A stretch of 64,000 nucleotides of DNA from Spinacia oleracea. Taxonomy: Eukaryota > Streptophyta > Magnoliopsida > Caryophyllales > Amaranthaceae. The DNA lies in the NCBI RefSeq assembly GCF_020520425.1, contig NC_079491.1:113088652-113152651 (forward strand). Direction: 5' to 3'. The position numbers were made by a program, and so were the translations under genes. Of the stretch, positions 34,855 to 45,485 are shown piece after piece (the first letter of the stretch is position 1; every line of letters starts with the position of its first letter). The notes under the pieces are model-generated. The model was not told the DNA's origin, made no database searches, and saw only the letters and a list, made by a program, of their open reading frames with translations.

Positions 34855-35067
34855 AAGGGCACCTGGTGAAAATCTAAAAAACCTCAGGGGTACCTGGTGA
34901 AATAAATTACGAGGGTACCTGGTGAAAAAAAGTTTCTAACGGCCACTTAACGGCAGGGTTAAGTCATGCGAGAAAATGAAACCTGAGGGGTACCTGGTAG
35001 ATTACTGAAACAACGAGGGTACCTGGTGAATTAACTTAAACCTCGGGGGTATTTCATGAAATATCCG
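34805..35067 (-). repeat. Right TIR of the MULE
   Basis: It is the inverse of 33244-33508 and ends CATGAAATATCCG. The GGTACCTGGTGAA repeats lie 200-450 bp upstream of the second germin-like start codon, so any regulatory activity of the TIR would act on that gene. Confidence 0.9.
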
Positions 35068-35256
35068 TTAGTTTTAACATCTTCTTTCAACTCTTCGTAT
35101 TTAATTAATTACGTGTTGAACATAGTAAATGACGTGTTAATCAAATAATCCACACTTAAATCGTATGAAACAAAATTCGTAGAATATTTTCTATTTTTGT
35201 TTGTGTTTATATCTTTTAGGCTGCTTCTACAAACGTGCAGTGAATTATACTCGTAC

Positions 35257-35264
35257 TATTTATA
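35257..35264 (+). promoter_or_regulatory. TATA box of second germin-like gene
   Basis: TATTTATA lies about 70 bp before the ATGs at 35326/35329 but only about 20 bp before the upstream ATG at 35284. Initiation about 30 bp downstream would exclude the 35284 ATG from the mRNA, which decides the start. Confidence 0.55.
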
Positions 35265-35325
35265 GGCTACTAATTTTGTTGCTATGAGATCCAAGAACAT
35301 AAATCACATAACCAAATTAAAGTTC

Positions 35326-35979
35326 ATGATGAATACTCTTGCAATTATTTTCATCATCTTTCTTTCCGCTACGCCTCTCTCAGCTAGTAATGCTAACATT
35401 GAAGTCGATTATTGTATCGCAAACCGTAGTCTCCCTAAGGGACATCAAGGATATCCTTGCAAAGATCCTGCTAAAGTTACAACTGATGACTTTGTTTTTA
35501 CTGGATTCCGTGGTGAAAAGATCATCACAAATATATTTCGAAACAATGTTACTCGGGCAAATCATGATACATTCCCGGCCTTAAATGGTCTAGGTCTTTC
35601 CATGTCAAGGTTAGACTTGGGTGTGGGTGGTATTGTCCCGGTACATTCTCACCGAACATCAGAAATTATTGTGCTTATAAATGGAACAATTATTGCTGGG
35701 ATAATTGACACAAATAACACGGCCTACTTTAAAAGATTAGAGCCCGGTGATGTCATGATTTTCCCACAGTTCTTACTTCACTTCCAGGTGAATGTTGGTA
35801 AAACTCGAGCTCTTGCATTTGTTGGCTTGAATGGGGCAAACCCAGGAATACAAATCACTTCCACCGCCCTGTTCGCCGGCAATTTACCAGCTAAAATAGC
35901 TTCACAAATCACCCTCATTAGTCCCGGAGAGGTGAGGCGCTTGAGGATGATATTTGACAGAATTGGCACAGGTCAATAA
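35326..35979 (+). CDS. Germin-like protein, paralogue of 26641-27303
   Basis: A single-exon germin-like cupin of 217 residues from MMNTLAIIF, or 216 from the second Met. An upstream in-frame ATG at 35284 would add 14 residues before the signal peptide and is less likely. A signal peptide, the CIANRSLPKGHQGYPC disulphide pair, box 1 (VPVHSHRTSEI) and box 2 (GDVMIFPQFLLHFQVN) are all present, so metal binding should be intact. It is about three quarters identical to the first gene by eye and lacks that gene's ASYTSFTA tail. Same strand, 8 kb apart: a local duplication. A MULE end lies about 250 bp upstream. Likely secreted; enzymatic role not determinable. Confidence 0.93.
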   Translation: MMNTLAIIFIIFLSATPLSASNANIEVDYCIANRSLPKGHQGYPCKDPAKVTTDDFVFTGFRGEKIITNIFRNNVTRANHDTFPALNGLGLSMSRLDLGVGGIVPVHSHRTSEIIVLINGTIIAGIIDTNNTAYFKRLEPGDVMIFPQFLLHFQVNVGKTRALAFVGLNGANPGIQITSTALFAGNLPAKIASQITLISPGEVRRLRMIFDRIGTGQ

Positions 35980-36599
35980 GTACGTACTGTCAGTACGGAG
36001 TTAAATTTCATTTAAAGTATGTTTCACAACGGCGTCACCTAGCTCAATAAGTACGTTTGGTCGGTACGGGGTAGAATTGGAATCTTGAAGTTTGGTTTAC
36101 TCCGTATATATTATTATGTATGTAAAATATGTTTCATACTACGTACTTAACACAGAGTGATGAATAAATGCATGTTTTCTTGTTAATTGAGTGATTTATA
36201 TTTTGTTATTTCGTATAATTTCCATCATCCGGAGTTAATTGTCTTTTATTCAACGCTTAATCGGATAGATGGAAGTTATTATCGTTTCATCGTGCAATCG
36301 TACATCTTAATTGAGTTAATTGTCTTTATACAATGTATTGTTGGTATACTGCGTTAGCAAAAGGTCTTGTTCGTACAAGGCGTACAACAAATTTATTGTA
36401 CACCAAGGTAACTTTTTTGCAGTTTTTTTGTAATTTTAACCTACTTTTTTGTAACTTTTATATTATAAAAATAAAAAGTTGATAGATAAATATTTTAAAG
36501 GGTTAAATGATTAATTTATACATTATTAGTGATTTTGAAGAAATAATTTTTATTCAAATGAAAAAACTATATTATATATATAGATTTGCACTCAAATAA
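35980..36599. other. 3' flank of second germin-like gene
   Basis: TCAATAAGTACGT is repeated about 70 bp apart (35975, 36042) together with a (C/T)GGTACGG word. AATAAA at 36163-36168 is the likely poly(A) signal. The rest is AT-rich and I see no gene in it. Confidence 0.5.
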
Positions 36600-37387
36600 G
36601 AAGGGAGGTTAAAATGAGAAGAATGAGAAGCAATCTCGTGCGTTCGTTGTGATCAGATCGCACCACCCCTACCGCATTTTAGTAATGGCATTATCGTAAA
36701 TATTGCAAAAATAAATTCGGCAGTTTCTTGTTTCACTGTTTTTCTCTCCTGACTATTTTCTCTCTCCTGACTTCCATTGTTCCCTGTTCTCTGTAGTCTC
36801 TCGTCGCCAGTTTCCTCTCAAGAGCTCCTTATTCTCTCTCCTCCATTGTTCCTGCCCTTCTCGATTCTCTCTCCCTACCGCCACCATCTCCTCAACAACT
36901 GCAACCACCGCGCCGGCACCATCTTCACGCTTCCATCATCCACCGCGCCGCCCTTCGATCTCTGACCGCCACCATATCTACGCCTTCTCCTATTGTGAGT
37001 TAATTTTGGGTTTTATTAAAATTTAAGGGTTTTATTAAATTTTAGGGTTGTAGTTCCTGTCGAAATTTGCTGCAATTGAGTATGTTGTTGATAGTTCTTT
37101 CCTTTGATTTTGTGTTGATAATTACAGTATTGTTTAGTTAAATTGATTAATTTGAAGCTTCTCAAATGTTTGAAATGTGGATGTTGAATGTTGTCTGGTT
37201 TTGTTTCTTTCCGCAATTGTTTGCTCATTTCTGATTGTTGACACGGATGAGCAAATACTTTTTAGAATGTACTTTGAAGCTTATTGAACTGAAAAATTTG
37301 CTCATTCCAAATGAGAAAAATATAATTACTCATTTGTGCAAATGAGCAAATTTAGGTGTTGATAAATGTGTGAGTGTTATTCAGTGT

Positions 37388-37479
37388 GGTGATGGTTACA
37401 GAACGGGTTCTTTTGAGAGTGAAGTCATGCTTTATAGCTTGAAAGATGATTCATGGAGAAAGACTAATTTCTTCTTGTA
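37388..37479 (+). pseudogene. F-box-associated domain fragment
   Basis: The frame from about 37388 reads CGDGYRTGSFESEVMLYSLK and then DDSWRKTNF, ending at TAG. The pattern 'EVMLYSLKDDSWRK' is typical of F-box-associated interaction domains. Only about 30 codons remain, with no F-box nearby, so it is a captured fragment. Identification is by pattern only. Confidence 0.5.
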
Positions 37480-37745
37480 GAAGGCCTAACAGCGGAAGAA
37501 ATAAGATATGACAAGAAAAACAGCGTGATTTTGCACACCAAGGTAGCGTAAGAAAAGAATATCTACCAAAACAAATAGGTATAAGAAAAATGTAAAACTT
37601 ATTATTTTTTGTTGTTAGGCTAAAAAGACCCGAACCAAATCCTAGCCATTTGTTATTCTAGCATCTTGTAGTTCTGAACTACCTTTGAGATTTGTCATTA
37701 AGTCTTGTGATTGTGTCTCTAACCTCCCGAAATGACATTTTGCAG

Positions 37746-38955
37746 GCGGCTATTGAAGAAGGTGTAGTAGTTGGTGGTGGATGTACCCTTTTACGTTTGT
37801 CCTTGAAGATTGATGAAATCAAAGAGCAGCTAGATAAATGAGGAGCAACAGGTATAGAATGCAGCATTCACCTTCCCTGTTTCTATGTTCATCTTTAAAA
37901 TTGGAAAACTGCTCTGCCTTGTTTTTTATAGAATAAGCACATGGATTCTGTAGTTGATGGATATGATATAAATGCCTTCCCTGAGTTGCCTAAATTGTGA
38001 TTTTTCTGAAGTGGGTAAAATGTTTTGAATAGCATATGATGTAGGACAATTAATGGAGTAAAGATGTATAAAATAAACTTAGTTATGGTTGCAACTTCAG
38101 AATGTTTGCCACAACTATAAATGAAGAGTGTATATAAAGTGAATCATTCATTTCAGGTTCCCACGAGCATTTCTTGGCATATGTTTATAAGTTTTTTTCA
38201 TACAGATTGGAGCAGAGATCTTCAGACGGGCTTTGGCCTTCTACCCAATAAGAAAGATAGCGGAAAATGCAGGTGTTAGTGGCATTGTGGTTGTACAGAA
38301 GGTCCTGCTGTTTTCTGTTCTGTACAAAATTTGTGGACATCTTGGTTAAAATTTGAATTTAATAATATGAATTTTTTTTGCAGGTGCTTGCAAATGATAC
38401 TTGAGATACGGGTAAAATGCTGCAAGTAACTGTTATCAGGATCTAATGGACGATGGGATTATAGATCCTACAAAGGTATATACAGTCCAAATTTTATTTT
38501 GTTCTTGGATCATGGAACATCCGAACATATTCAAAATATTACGCTTTAGCTTCATGATGAATTACTACTTTTATAAAGAGTAACTTCCATGGAAAAAGAT
38601 TCAAAAGAAGTACCATGAATTACTACTGATGATAATTTTTGATGTTTTCCTCTCAAATGGGCGAGCAGGTGGTTAGGTGCTGCTTGGAGCATGCAACATC
38701 TGTGGCTAAGACATTTCTTACATCTGATGTTGTAGCTGTTGACATTGAGGGAAAACGGCCATTTCCGAGGAGACCTCCAATGCCACCACCAATGCCCATG
38801 TCAGGTAACTTTGATATGTACAAACAAATGATCACCTCTCCTATAGTCTTGTAAAAGTCTAGCAGACATTCAAAATTGTGAAGTACAATTTATCTGGTGA
38901 AACAAACTCAAACTCATCTTTTCATTTAGGTGTCGGACCTCTTGGCATGTAATCG
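37746..38955 (+). pseudogene. Captured 3' part of a plastid chaperonin 60 beta gene
   Basis: Successive exons keep GT-AG introns. 37746-37851 encodes [18 protein letters not shown] and then meets an in-frame TGA; 38206-38301 encodes IGAEIFRRALAF...IAENAGVSGIVVVQK; 38384-38475 is a VLAND...DPTK exon with stop and frameshift; 38669-38803 encodes [20 protein letters not shown] and a Pro/Arg/Met-rich tail; a short last exon near 38931-38952 gives GVGPLGM and TAA. The GCTLLRL and VVRCCLEHA words point to the beta-type RuBisCO-binding chaperonin. The upstream exons (ATPase part, apical domain) are absent. Non-functional. Confidence 0.8.
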
Positions 38956-39269
38956 ACTCATACAACTCGGGATGTGTCTTGTCATATAACCACCAAAACT
39001 TGGTTCTTTTCCGAGTTGGAGATGACCTCAAGGCCTCAAAACTATGAACCAAATGGAAGTTATGCTCTGCTTGTCACTCTCAGATGACGGTTATCTGTAG
39101 TGTCTGCCGGCTATCAGAGCTTTTCTAGAAGAACTCGGATTAAGGACTGTAACCAACATATCTTTCATTCCAAAATCCAAATATATTGATGTTTGTACAT
39201 ATTTTAATATATATGTAATGAATAGAACTATGTAGTCTGCAAAGCTTACTATTATTATTGGAGGCCTTT

Positions 39270-41200
39270 ATTTAAGTTCGAATTTGTTAATATTCAAAAA
39301 ATTTGCTCATTGCGTCTAAATGAAAAAATATTTTAAAATCTCATATGACTTAACATTCAATAAATTTGCTCATTTTTTATAGTTTATACAAATGAGCAAT
39401 TATTTTTGCTCATCTTTTAAAATTTAAAGTTCGAATTTGTTAATATTCAAAACTTTTGCTCATTGTGTCTAAATGAGCAAATATTTTAAAATCTCAGATT
39501 ACTTAACATTCAAAAAATTTGCTCATTTTTTATAGTTTACACAAATGAGCAAATATTTTTGCTCATTTCTTATAGTTTACACAAATGAGCGAATATTATT
39601 TTTACTCATTTTAAAATTTTAAAATTCGGGTTTGTTAATATTTAAAACTTCTGCTCATTGTGTTTAAATGAGCAAATATTTTAAAATCTCACATTACTTT
39701 ACATTTAAAAAAATTGCTCATTATTTTTATAATTTACACAAATGAGCAAAAAAATTTGCTCATCTTTAATCGTTTACACAAATGAGCAAATATTTTTTCT
39801 CATTTTTAAAATTTTAAAGTTCGTGTTTGTCAATTTTTAAAACTTTTACTCATTGTGGGTAAATGAGCAAATATTTTAAAATCTTAGATTACTTAACATT
39901 AAAAAAAAGTGCTTATTTTTCATACGTTACACAATGAACAAATATTTTTGCTCATTATTTATTATTTTAAAGTTCAGGTTTGTTAATATTCAAAACTTTG
40001 CTCATTGTTTCTAAATAAGCAAATAAATTTGCTCAATTTTTATAGTTTACACAAAAGAGCAACTACTTTTGCTCATTTTTAAAATTTTAAAGTTCAGATT
40101 GGTTAATATTGGAAACTTTTGCTCATCGTGTCAAAATGAGCAAATAAATTTACTCATTTTATATAGTTTACACAAATGAGCAAATATTTTTGCTCATTTT
40201 AAAAATTTTAAAGTTCGAATGTGTTAATATTGAAAACTTTTGTTCATCGTGTCTAAATAAGAAAATAAATTTGCTCATTTTTTATAGTTTACGCAAATGA
40301 GCAAATATTGTTGCTCATTTTTAAAATTTTAAAGTTCAGATTTGTTAATATTGAAATTTTTTGCTCATTGTGTCTAAATGAGCAAATATTTTTGCTTATT
40401 TTATATATTTTACACAAATTGAGCAAATATTTTTCAATATTAACTATTAAGTTCTTATAGTTCATGTTCGTTTTGAGCTATTATGTTTCAAGAAATAAGA
40501 ATAACTAACTATTCTTATTTTTCTTGGAAGGATCATGGATCGGTTTATTTAGTGTGTATAAATTTTTTGAACATTTATAGTTACAAGAAAATGAACAAAT
40601 TTTAAAGTTAGAATTTGTTAATATTCAAAACTTTTGCTCATTGCGTCTAAATGAGCAAATATTTTAAAATCTCAGATTACTTAACATTCAATAAATTTGC
40701 TCATTTTTTATAGTTTATACAAAATTAATAAAACTTATTATTTTTTGCTCATTTTTTATTACTTTAAATGAGCACATTTATTGCAACTGAGCAAATTTTA
40801 AAGTACGGATTTGTTAATATTGAAAACTTTTGCTCATTCTGTCTAAATGAGCAAATATTTTAAAATCTCACATTACTTTACATTTAAAAAAATTGCTCAT
40901 TTTTTTTATAGTTTACACAAATGAGCAAAAAAATTTGCTCATTTTTAATCGTTTACACAAATGAGCAAATATTTTTGCTCATTTTTAAAATTTTAAAGTT
41001 CGTGTTTGTCAATATTTAAAACTTTTACTCACTGTGGGTAAATGAGCAAATATTTTTTTTGCTCATTTCACTCCTATTTTGCTCATTCAAATATTTTTTT
41101 TTTGCTCATTTCCCTTTTTTTTGCTCATGTAAACTTTTTTTTTTTGCTCATTTTAGTTTTTTTTTGCTCATCTAAAATTTATTTTGAAATGAGCAAAACT
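39270..41200 (+). repeat. TTTGCTCAT/ATGAGCAAA hairpin-rich repeat block
   Basis: About 2 kb of AT-rich DNA with dozens of ATGAGCAAA and TTTGCTCAT words in closely spaced inverted pairs. Larger units start with AAAGTTCG(A/T)TTTGTTAATATT at about 39426, 39622, 39816, 39970, 40090, 40211, 40331, 40603, 40802 and 40996, so spacings alternate between about 120 and 195 bp. The end (41040-41180) degenerates to T-runs plus TTTGCTCAT. It is non-coding. Confidence 0.85.
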
Positions 41201-41229
41201 TTCAAGCTCTTTGTCTTCCTCCTTCTTAC

Positions 41230-41561
41230 TACTCCCTCCGTCCCGGAATACTCAACCCGGTTTGACCGGCACAGAGTTTAAGGGATTTGAATTGACTTAT
41301 TTAGTTTAATAGGTAGTAGTTGATAGTGGGGTATTATTTTAATGTAATTAGTGGGAGGTGGGTTAAGAGGTGGGATTGGGGGAGAGTAGGGGTTGAATTT
41401 TTAATTATTTTTTGTATGGAGTATGGGGTAGGTGGGTTAATAGGGGTGAAGTGAAAAATAATATAATATTGTTAGAATATTTCCATCTTAAGAAACAGGT
41501 CAAGTATTAAGGGACGGCCCGATAAGGAAAACAGGTCAAGTATTCCGGGACGGAGGTAGTA
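41230..41561. mobile_element. MITE family M, copy 3
   Basis: 332 bp with the same TACTCCCTCCGTCCCGG ends as copies 1 and 2 and a few substitutions (ACTCAACCC for ACTCGACCC; GGAGGTAGTA at the right end). It is inserted at the right end of the TTTGCTCAT block. Confidence 0.85.
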
Positions 41562-43251
41562 TTGTTCTTCTTATTCCTCCCTCCTCTTCATTTTACACCA
41601 ATTTTAAAATAAGGTAAACACAAATTATACGATAAATTTCAAAGAAAATACTCAAACTTAATCAAAATACAGAAGAACAAATTGGATTTTCTTTTTCATT
41701 TGAACAAAACTACACAAAATGAACAAGTTTTCTTATCCCTTCTTCTTCCACCTCCTTCCTGTCTCTCCTCTCAGATCGCGCGGCTACCTAAAAGTCCCCA
41801 ATTTCATCAATCCACCGTCCGTAACTCTTGTATCTCAGCTAACTCGCTTACCATTATCGAGTTACGGTCGCTGAACACACCATCAAAATCCACAATCAAA
41901 CAAATCAATCGACAAAGTGATGAAAAAATTGATTGAAACTGGAACACCACAAAATAGAGATTGAAATATGTAAATGAAATTTTCAGCAACAAATAAAAAG
42001 AATTAGATGATTTTTTTCAAATGACGAGATGGATAGAGAAAATAGGTGATTTTCATGGGAGGTAGAGAAAACAGGAGAGAGAAAATATGTGGGAGGGGGG
42101 TTTATGTTTTACGAATTAAGTTTGTTGCTGCCATTGAAAGAAGAAGAAGGAAGGTTAACTGTGGAGGTATAAATTGGAGGAGAGAGAAAAGGTGGGGGTG
42201 GGTCTGATATTTTTTTCTGCATTTAATGACTTGATGTCGTTGTGTTGCACGGTCATCACGTCAACCGTCGGATTATATCGAGTGTACGAACGTGATCTTT
42301 TCTCATTCTTCCCATTATAAGGATCTTCTCGTTAGAGGAGAGAGAGAGAAAGGCTCGTAAGAACACTTTTTATGGTGAGAACACTTTCTTACGGTAAGAA
42401 CACTATATGGTAACGGTATTTTCGTAAATTTTATAAACAAATACCCCAATTTAATTATTCTTTCACCGTATTTATTCATATGTCCGGCGCTCTTTCTCTC
42501 TCTTCATTCCCCCTCTCTCTCTCCTTTTCGAACACTTCTCTTGCTGATCCGCCGCTGATGGTCGTCGCCGCCACCGTCGCTGCTCGTCTCTTGCTTCTCC
42601 ACTCGCCGTTGCTCGCCACTCGCAGCAGTCGCTGAATCTGAAATCGAACAAAAAATGGCGGTGGTTGTGGTTCAATTCAATTCAGTCTGAAATCGAATCA
42701 GGTGAACACAAATTCAATTCAGCAATTCTCATCAATTCTTTGAAATCGAAATCGATTTCAATCGATTTCACAATTCCAATATTTAAACCGATTTCAATAG
42801 ATTCTTTGAAATCAAAATCGGATTTTCAAAGATCTTTTCGAAATTGAACCAAAGATCGCTGGTGTTACTGGTGGCTGCCATCAGTACCACGGATCAGTGT
42901 TGGTGATTCGCCAGTGTTTCTGGTGGCCGCGAATCAGATCCGTGAATTAGATTTGGTGATTTCTCATGATTCGCCGGTGTTATTGCTGATTTCTCGTGAT
43001 TCGCCGGTCTGTGGTGGTGCTGAGCAAGGCAGCGAATCCTATCTCTTCGAACCATCAATGGTGGCAGCAACGGCAAAGTCGGAAGCAATCATAAACTTCT
43101 TCTGTATACCTTTAAATATCTTTGTCTGCATCATAATTTATTCAAGCACAATCATTAATTTTTTTTTCGATTTTCAATTTAAAATTAGACATAATTACTA
43201 AAATTTATTCACTCGTCTTTTTTTGTCAATTTCTGAATATTTGCAATAAAT
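41562..43251. other. Unassigned region between MITE and minisatellite
   Basis: It contains pyrimidine-rich, 5'UTR-like stretches (42480-42640) and a GATTCGCCGGTG-type internal duplication near 42907-43010. Repeated AGAACACT(T/A)T words lie at 42362-42405. Short frames here have no recognisable domain. It may hold further captured exons, but I cannot identify any. Confidence 0.35.
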
Positions 43252-43575
43252 TTAGAACATGTTTTGATAAATTTTAGAACATGCTTGAATACATTTAGAA
43301 CATGCTTAAATAAATTTATAACACGCTTTAATGGATTTAGAACACTGTTGAATAAAGTTACAACATGCTTGAATAAATTTAGAACATGCATGAATAAATT
43401 TAGAATATGCATGAATAAATTAAGAACATGCTTGAATAAATTTTGAAACACGGTTGAATAAAGTTATAACATGTTTGGATAAATTCAGAATGCTTGAATA
43501 TTTAACATGCTTAATAATTTTAGAACATGCTTGAATTAATTTAGAACATGAGCAAGAAATTTTAGAACATGTATA
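43252..43575 (+). repeat. 24 bp minisatellite
   Basis: About thirteen imperfect copies of TTAGAACATGCTTGAATAAA plus a few bases run to the copia insertion. Both strands show open frames only because the period is a multiple of three. The copia element is inserted at its right end, next to a TATGTGTG run. Confidence 0.85.
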
Positions 43576-43589
43576 TATGTGTATGTGTG

Positions 43590-44642
43590 TGTAGGGGAAT
43601 ACAGTTAAACATAATAACATGTGTGGAACAATCCCCAAAGCCAGGAAAAATGTATAAAGCACAGATTAAGCAAACTTACATTCGAAGCGTGTTTTCCACA
43701 ATAATCTGTCAACGAACACGAACAAAGAACTCCACTTGTCGTTCCTCTACTTGGTTCACCGACACGATCAGATCCGTCTTGATAATCGTAGCTTAGACAA
43801 TTGGTCAAGATACTTTGCTTTTGGGAAGAACTTACTTTGAAGGCACAGAGAGAATTAGGGTTCTCTGTGTCTCTAGGGTTTGAGTAATATGAATTGTGTG
43901 TGTGTTGGAAACTAGGTTGTAAGGTAATATCATTAACCTTACTAACCGACCAAGCAAGAAGCAAGGCCGGCAAGCAAGCCGTGCGAGCCAAGCAACGGAC
44001 ACACGCCCGCGCGCCCAGCGACACACTGCAGGCAGAAGCCCACAGCGCGCGCGCCGAGCAGCTGGGCCGTGGGCCTTGCTCGCTCGTCGCTGCTGTTGCG
44101 CTATTGCTTGCTGCTGCGTGCTCGTGCCCAATGGGCTTGCCTCGCTTGCCTTGGCTCGCGAGCTTGCTGGCTTGTTCGGCCTTGCACGCTTACGTGCTTG
44201 GCTCGACGGGCCGGCAACTCCGATACCATTCGTATTCGCGATTTAATATATTTCCGATATATTATTTATCGTTTTGTATACGACGAATCACCGTCGTACG
44301 ATACGATTTATTCGTGTCGCCCAGCTTACGAATATTCGCGATACGATATACGATTCCGACAAAGGTCGTATCGTATAATACGTTTCCAACTAATTCCCGA
44401 AAAGCTATTAAATGAATTTCCGATTCATTTAATCCGGTGATCTGTTACGTGTCATTGGTGTGACCTTGTAGGTTCAGTCAAGAGTAAGTTGTGAGTTCAA
44501 TATCCATTAGAACTCACTGATCGGAAGCATTGCTCCAGCTAGCTGTTCCGATCACTTGATCTCACTGAATTAATTGTTCGCAATTAATCTGAACCTTGGT
44601 ATTAGACTTAATGCACCTTGGGTGAAGGACATATTTCCTTCA
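43590..44642 (-). repeat. 3' LTR of copia element (1053 bp)
   Basis: On the minus strand it begins TGAAGGAAATATGTCC at 44642 and ends CCCCTACA at 43590. A GC-rich block with many GCGCGC and GCTTG words fills 43970-44215. The corresponding position of the Ogre insertion in the other LTR is 43946. Confidence 0.9.
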
Positions 44643-45485
44643 ATCTCCCACTTGTCATTCAGACAAGTGTGCATCCACATTCCTTTGTCACTTAGTGTTA
44701 CTTACTGAACATAAGGTAAGATCCAAGCCATCCTTATTAGGTCCAGAAGTGTTTCTCGGATTACAGAGTTCAACTGTCAAACTTTTGCAGAAGGTTAAGC
44801 CTAACCATTATGAGCACGGCCATGCATTTTACAGTATCTAACTCACCGAGACGCCTTGTTACACAACAACACCATATCCTATCAAAGATAGGAGGACAAT
44901 CCATTCTTGCAATCTATGAACACTCACTTTGATTCATAGTACGCCCAATAACTACTTTTATAGCCTCCTTTTACGGTGCGATGTTTAGCTAGTATCAAAG
45001 CGAACTAATTCTCAAACGAGCAGACATAATCGCTCATGTTCTGAGGAACGGTTTCTAATCACCATTAATGAGAACTACCTATGACATGACTTTAATCTCT
45101 TAAAGCGTTCTCATGGTCAATCCGATACAAGATCCAATAAGTATCTATGCAAAAGATTCTGACATCCAGTCACTCTAGTTCAAGAAACAAAACTAAGTAA
45201 TCTACTTGCAATCTAATCTTCATTAGTCATTGGTCATCCACCTTTCAATGACCTGGATTAGGGATCCTTTGTGACTTCAATATTCAAGTTCACTTATGGG
45301 TGTTTCTTTGTCAAAGAATCCATCTTGACATCCCATTTGAATGATTTGAATCACATGGACTTATCATTTAATTCTAAACAACAATTAAATGAATATGAAA
45401 TAAATAAATTTCATAAATATGAAATGGTTAAACCAATTGTTTTAAACATAGATCTAACAGATGTTCTAAAATAATACTTAGAAAA
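44643..45485 (-). other. Copia 3' untranslated region with polypurine tract
   Basis: The minus strand ends GACAAGTGGGAGAT directly before the LTR (44643-44656), a typical copia polypurine tract for plus-strand priming. The remaining 830 bp are non-coding. Confidence 0.8.

Larger units (their letters stand above)
33244..35067. mobile_element. Mutator-like element carrying a GRF gene and transposase 3' end
   Basis: TIRs of about 265 bp (33244-33508 and 34805-35067) flank the element, and TTAGTTTTA is duplicated exactly at 33235-33243 and 35068-35076. Inside are a plus-strand GRF zinc-finger ORF and a convergent minus-strand C-terminal part of a MURA-type transposase. The catalytic DDE region is missing, so the element is non-autonomous. 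Its right end is about 250 bp upstream of the second germin-like start codon, so the TIR lies in that gene's promoter region. Confidence 0.92.
36600..42330. mobile_element. Candidate Pack-MULE-like element with captured gene fragments
   Basis: AATGAGAAGAATGAGAAGC (36613-36631) at the left pairs imperfectly with TTCTCATTCTTCCCATT (42300-42316) at the right, each followed inward by a TCG.G(C/T).TTCGT-like stretch. Between them lie F-box-associated and Cpn60 fragments and a block of TTTGCTCAT repeats, a motif also present at 37240-37370. No clear target duplication was found, so the boundaries and the class are tentative. A family-M MITE is inserted near the right side. Confidence 0.35.

Noticed and set aside
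35284..35325. Upstream in-frame ATG of the second germin-like gene
   Set aside because: It lies only about 20 bp after the TATA box and would place charged residues before the signal peptide; the ATG at 35326/35329 aligns with the first gene.
39270..41200. Regular short repeats with spacers, CRISPR-like at first sight
   Set aside because: Repeat and 'spacer' are both AT-rich and related to each other, spacing alternates, the words are palindromic 9-mers, and the genome is plant; it is a satellite-like block.
43209..43662. Long open frames on both strands with LNLFKHVL-type repeats
   Set aside because: They arise from the 24 bp minisatellite, whose period is a multiple of three; no domain and no conserved start.
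43832..44415. Overlapping open frames in the copia LTR, rich in Ala/Arg/Cys
   Set aside because: They follow the GC-rich block of the LTR and lack any domain; the same type of frame occurs in the GC-rich leader at 50687-51213.
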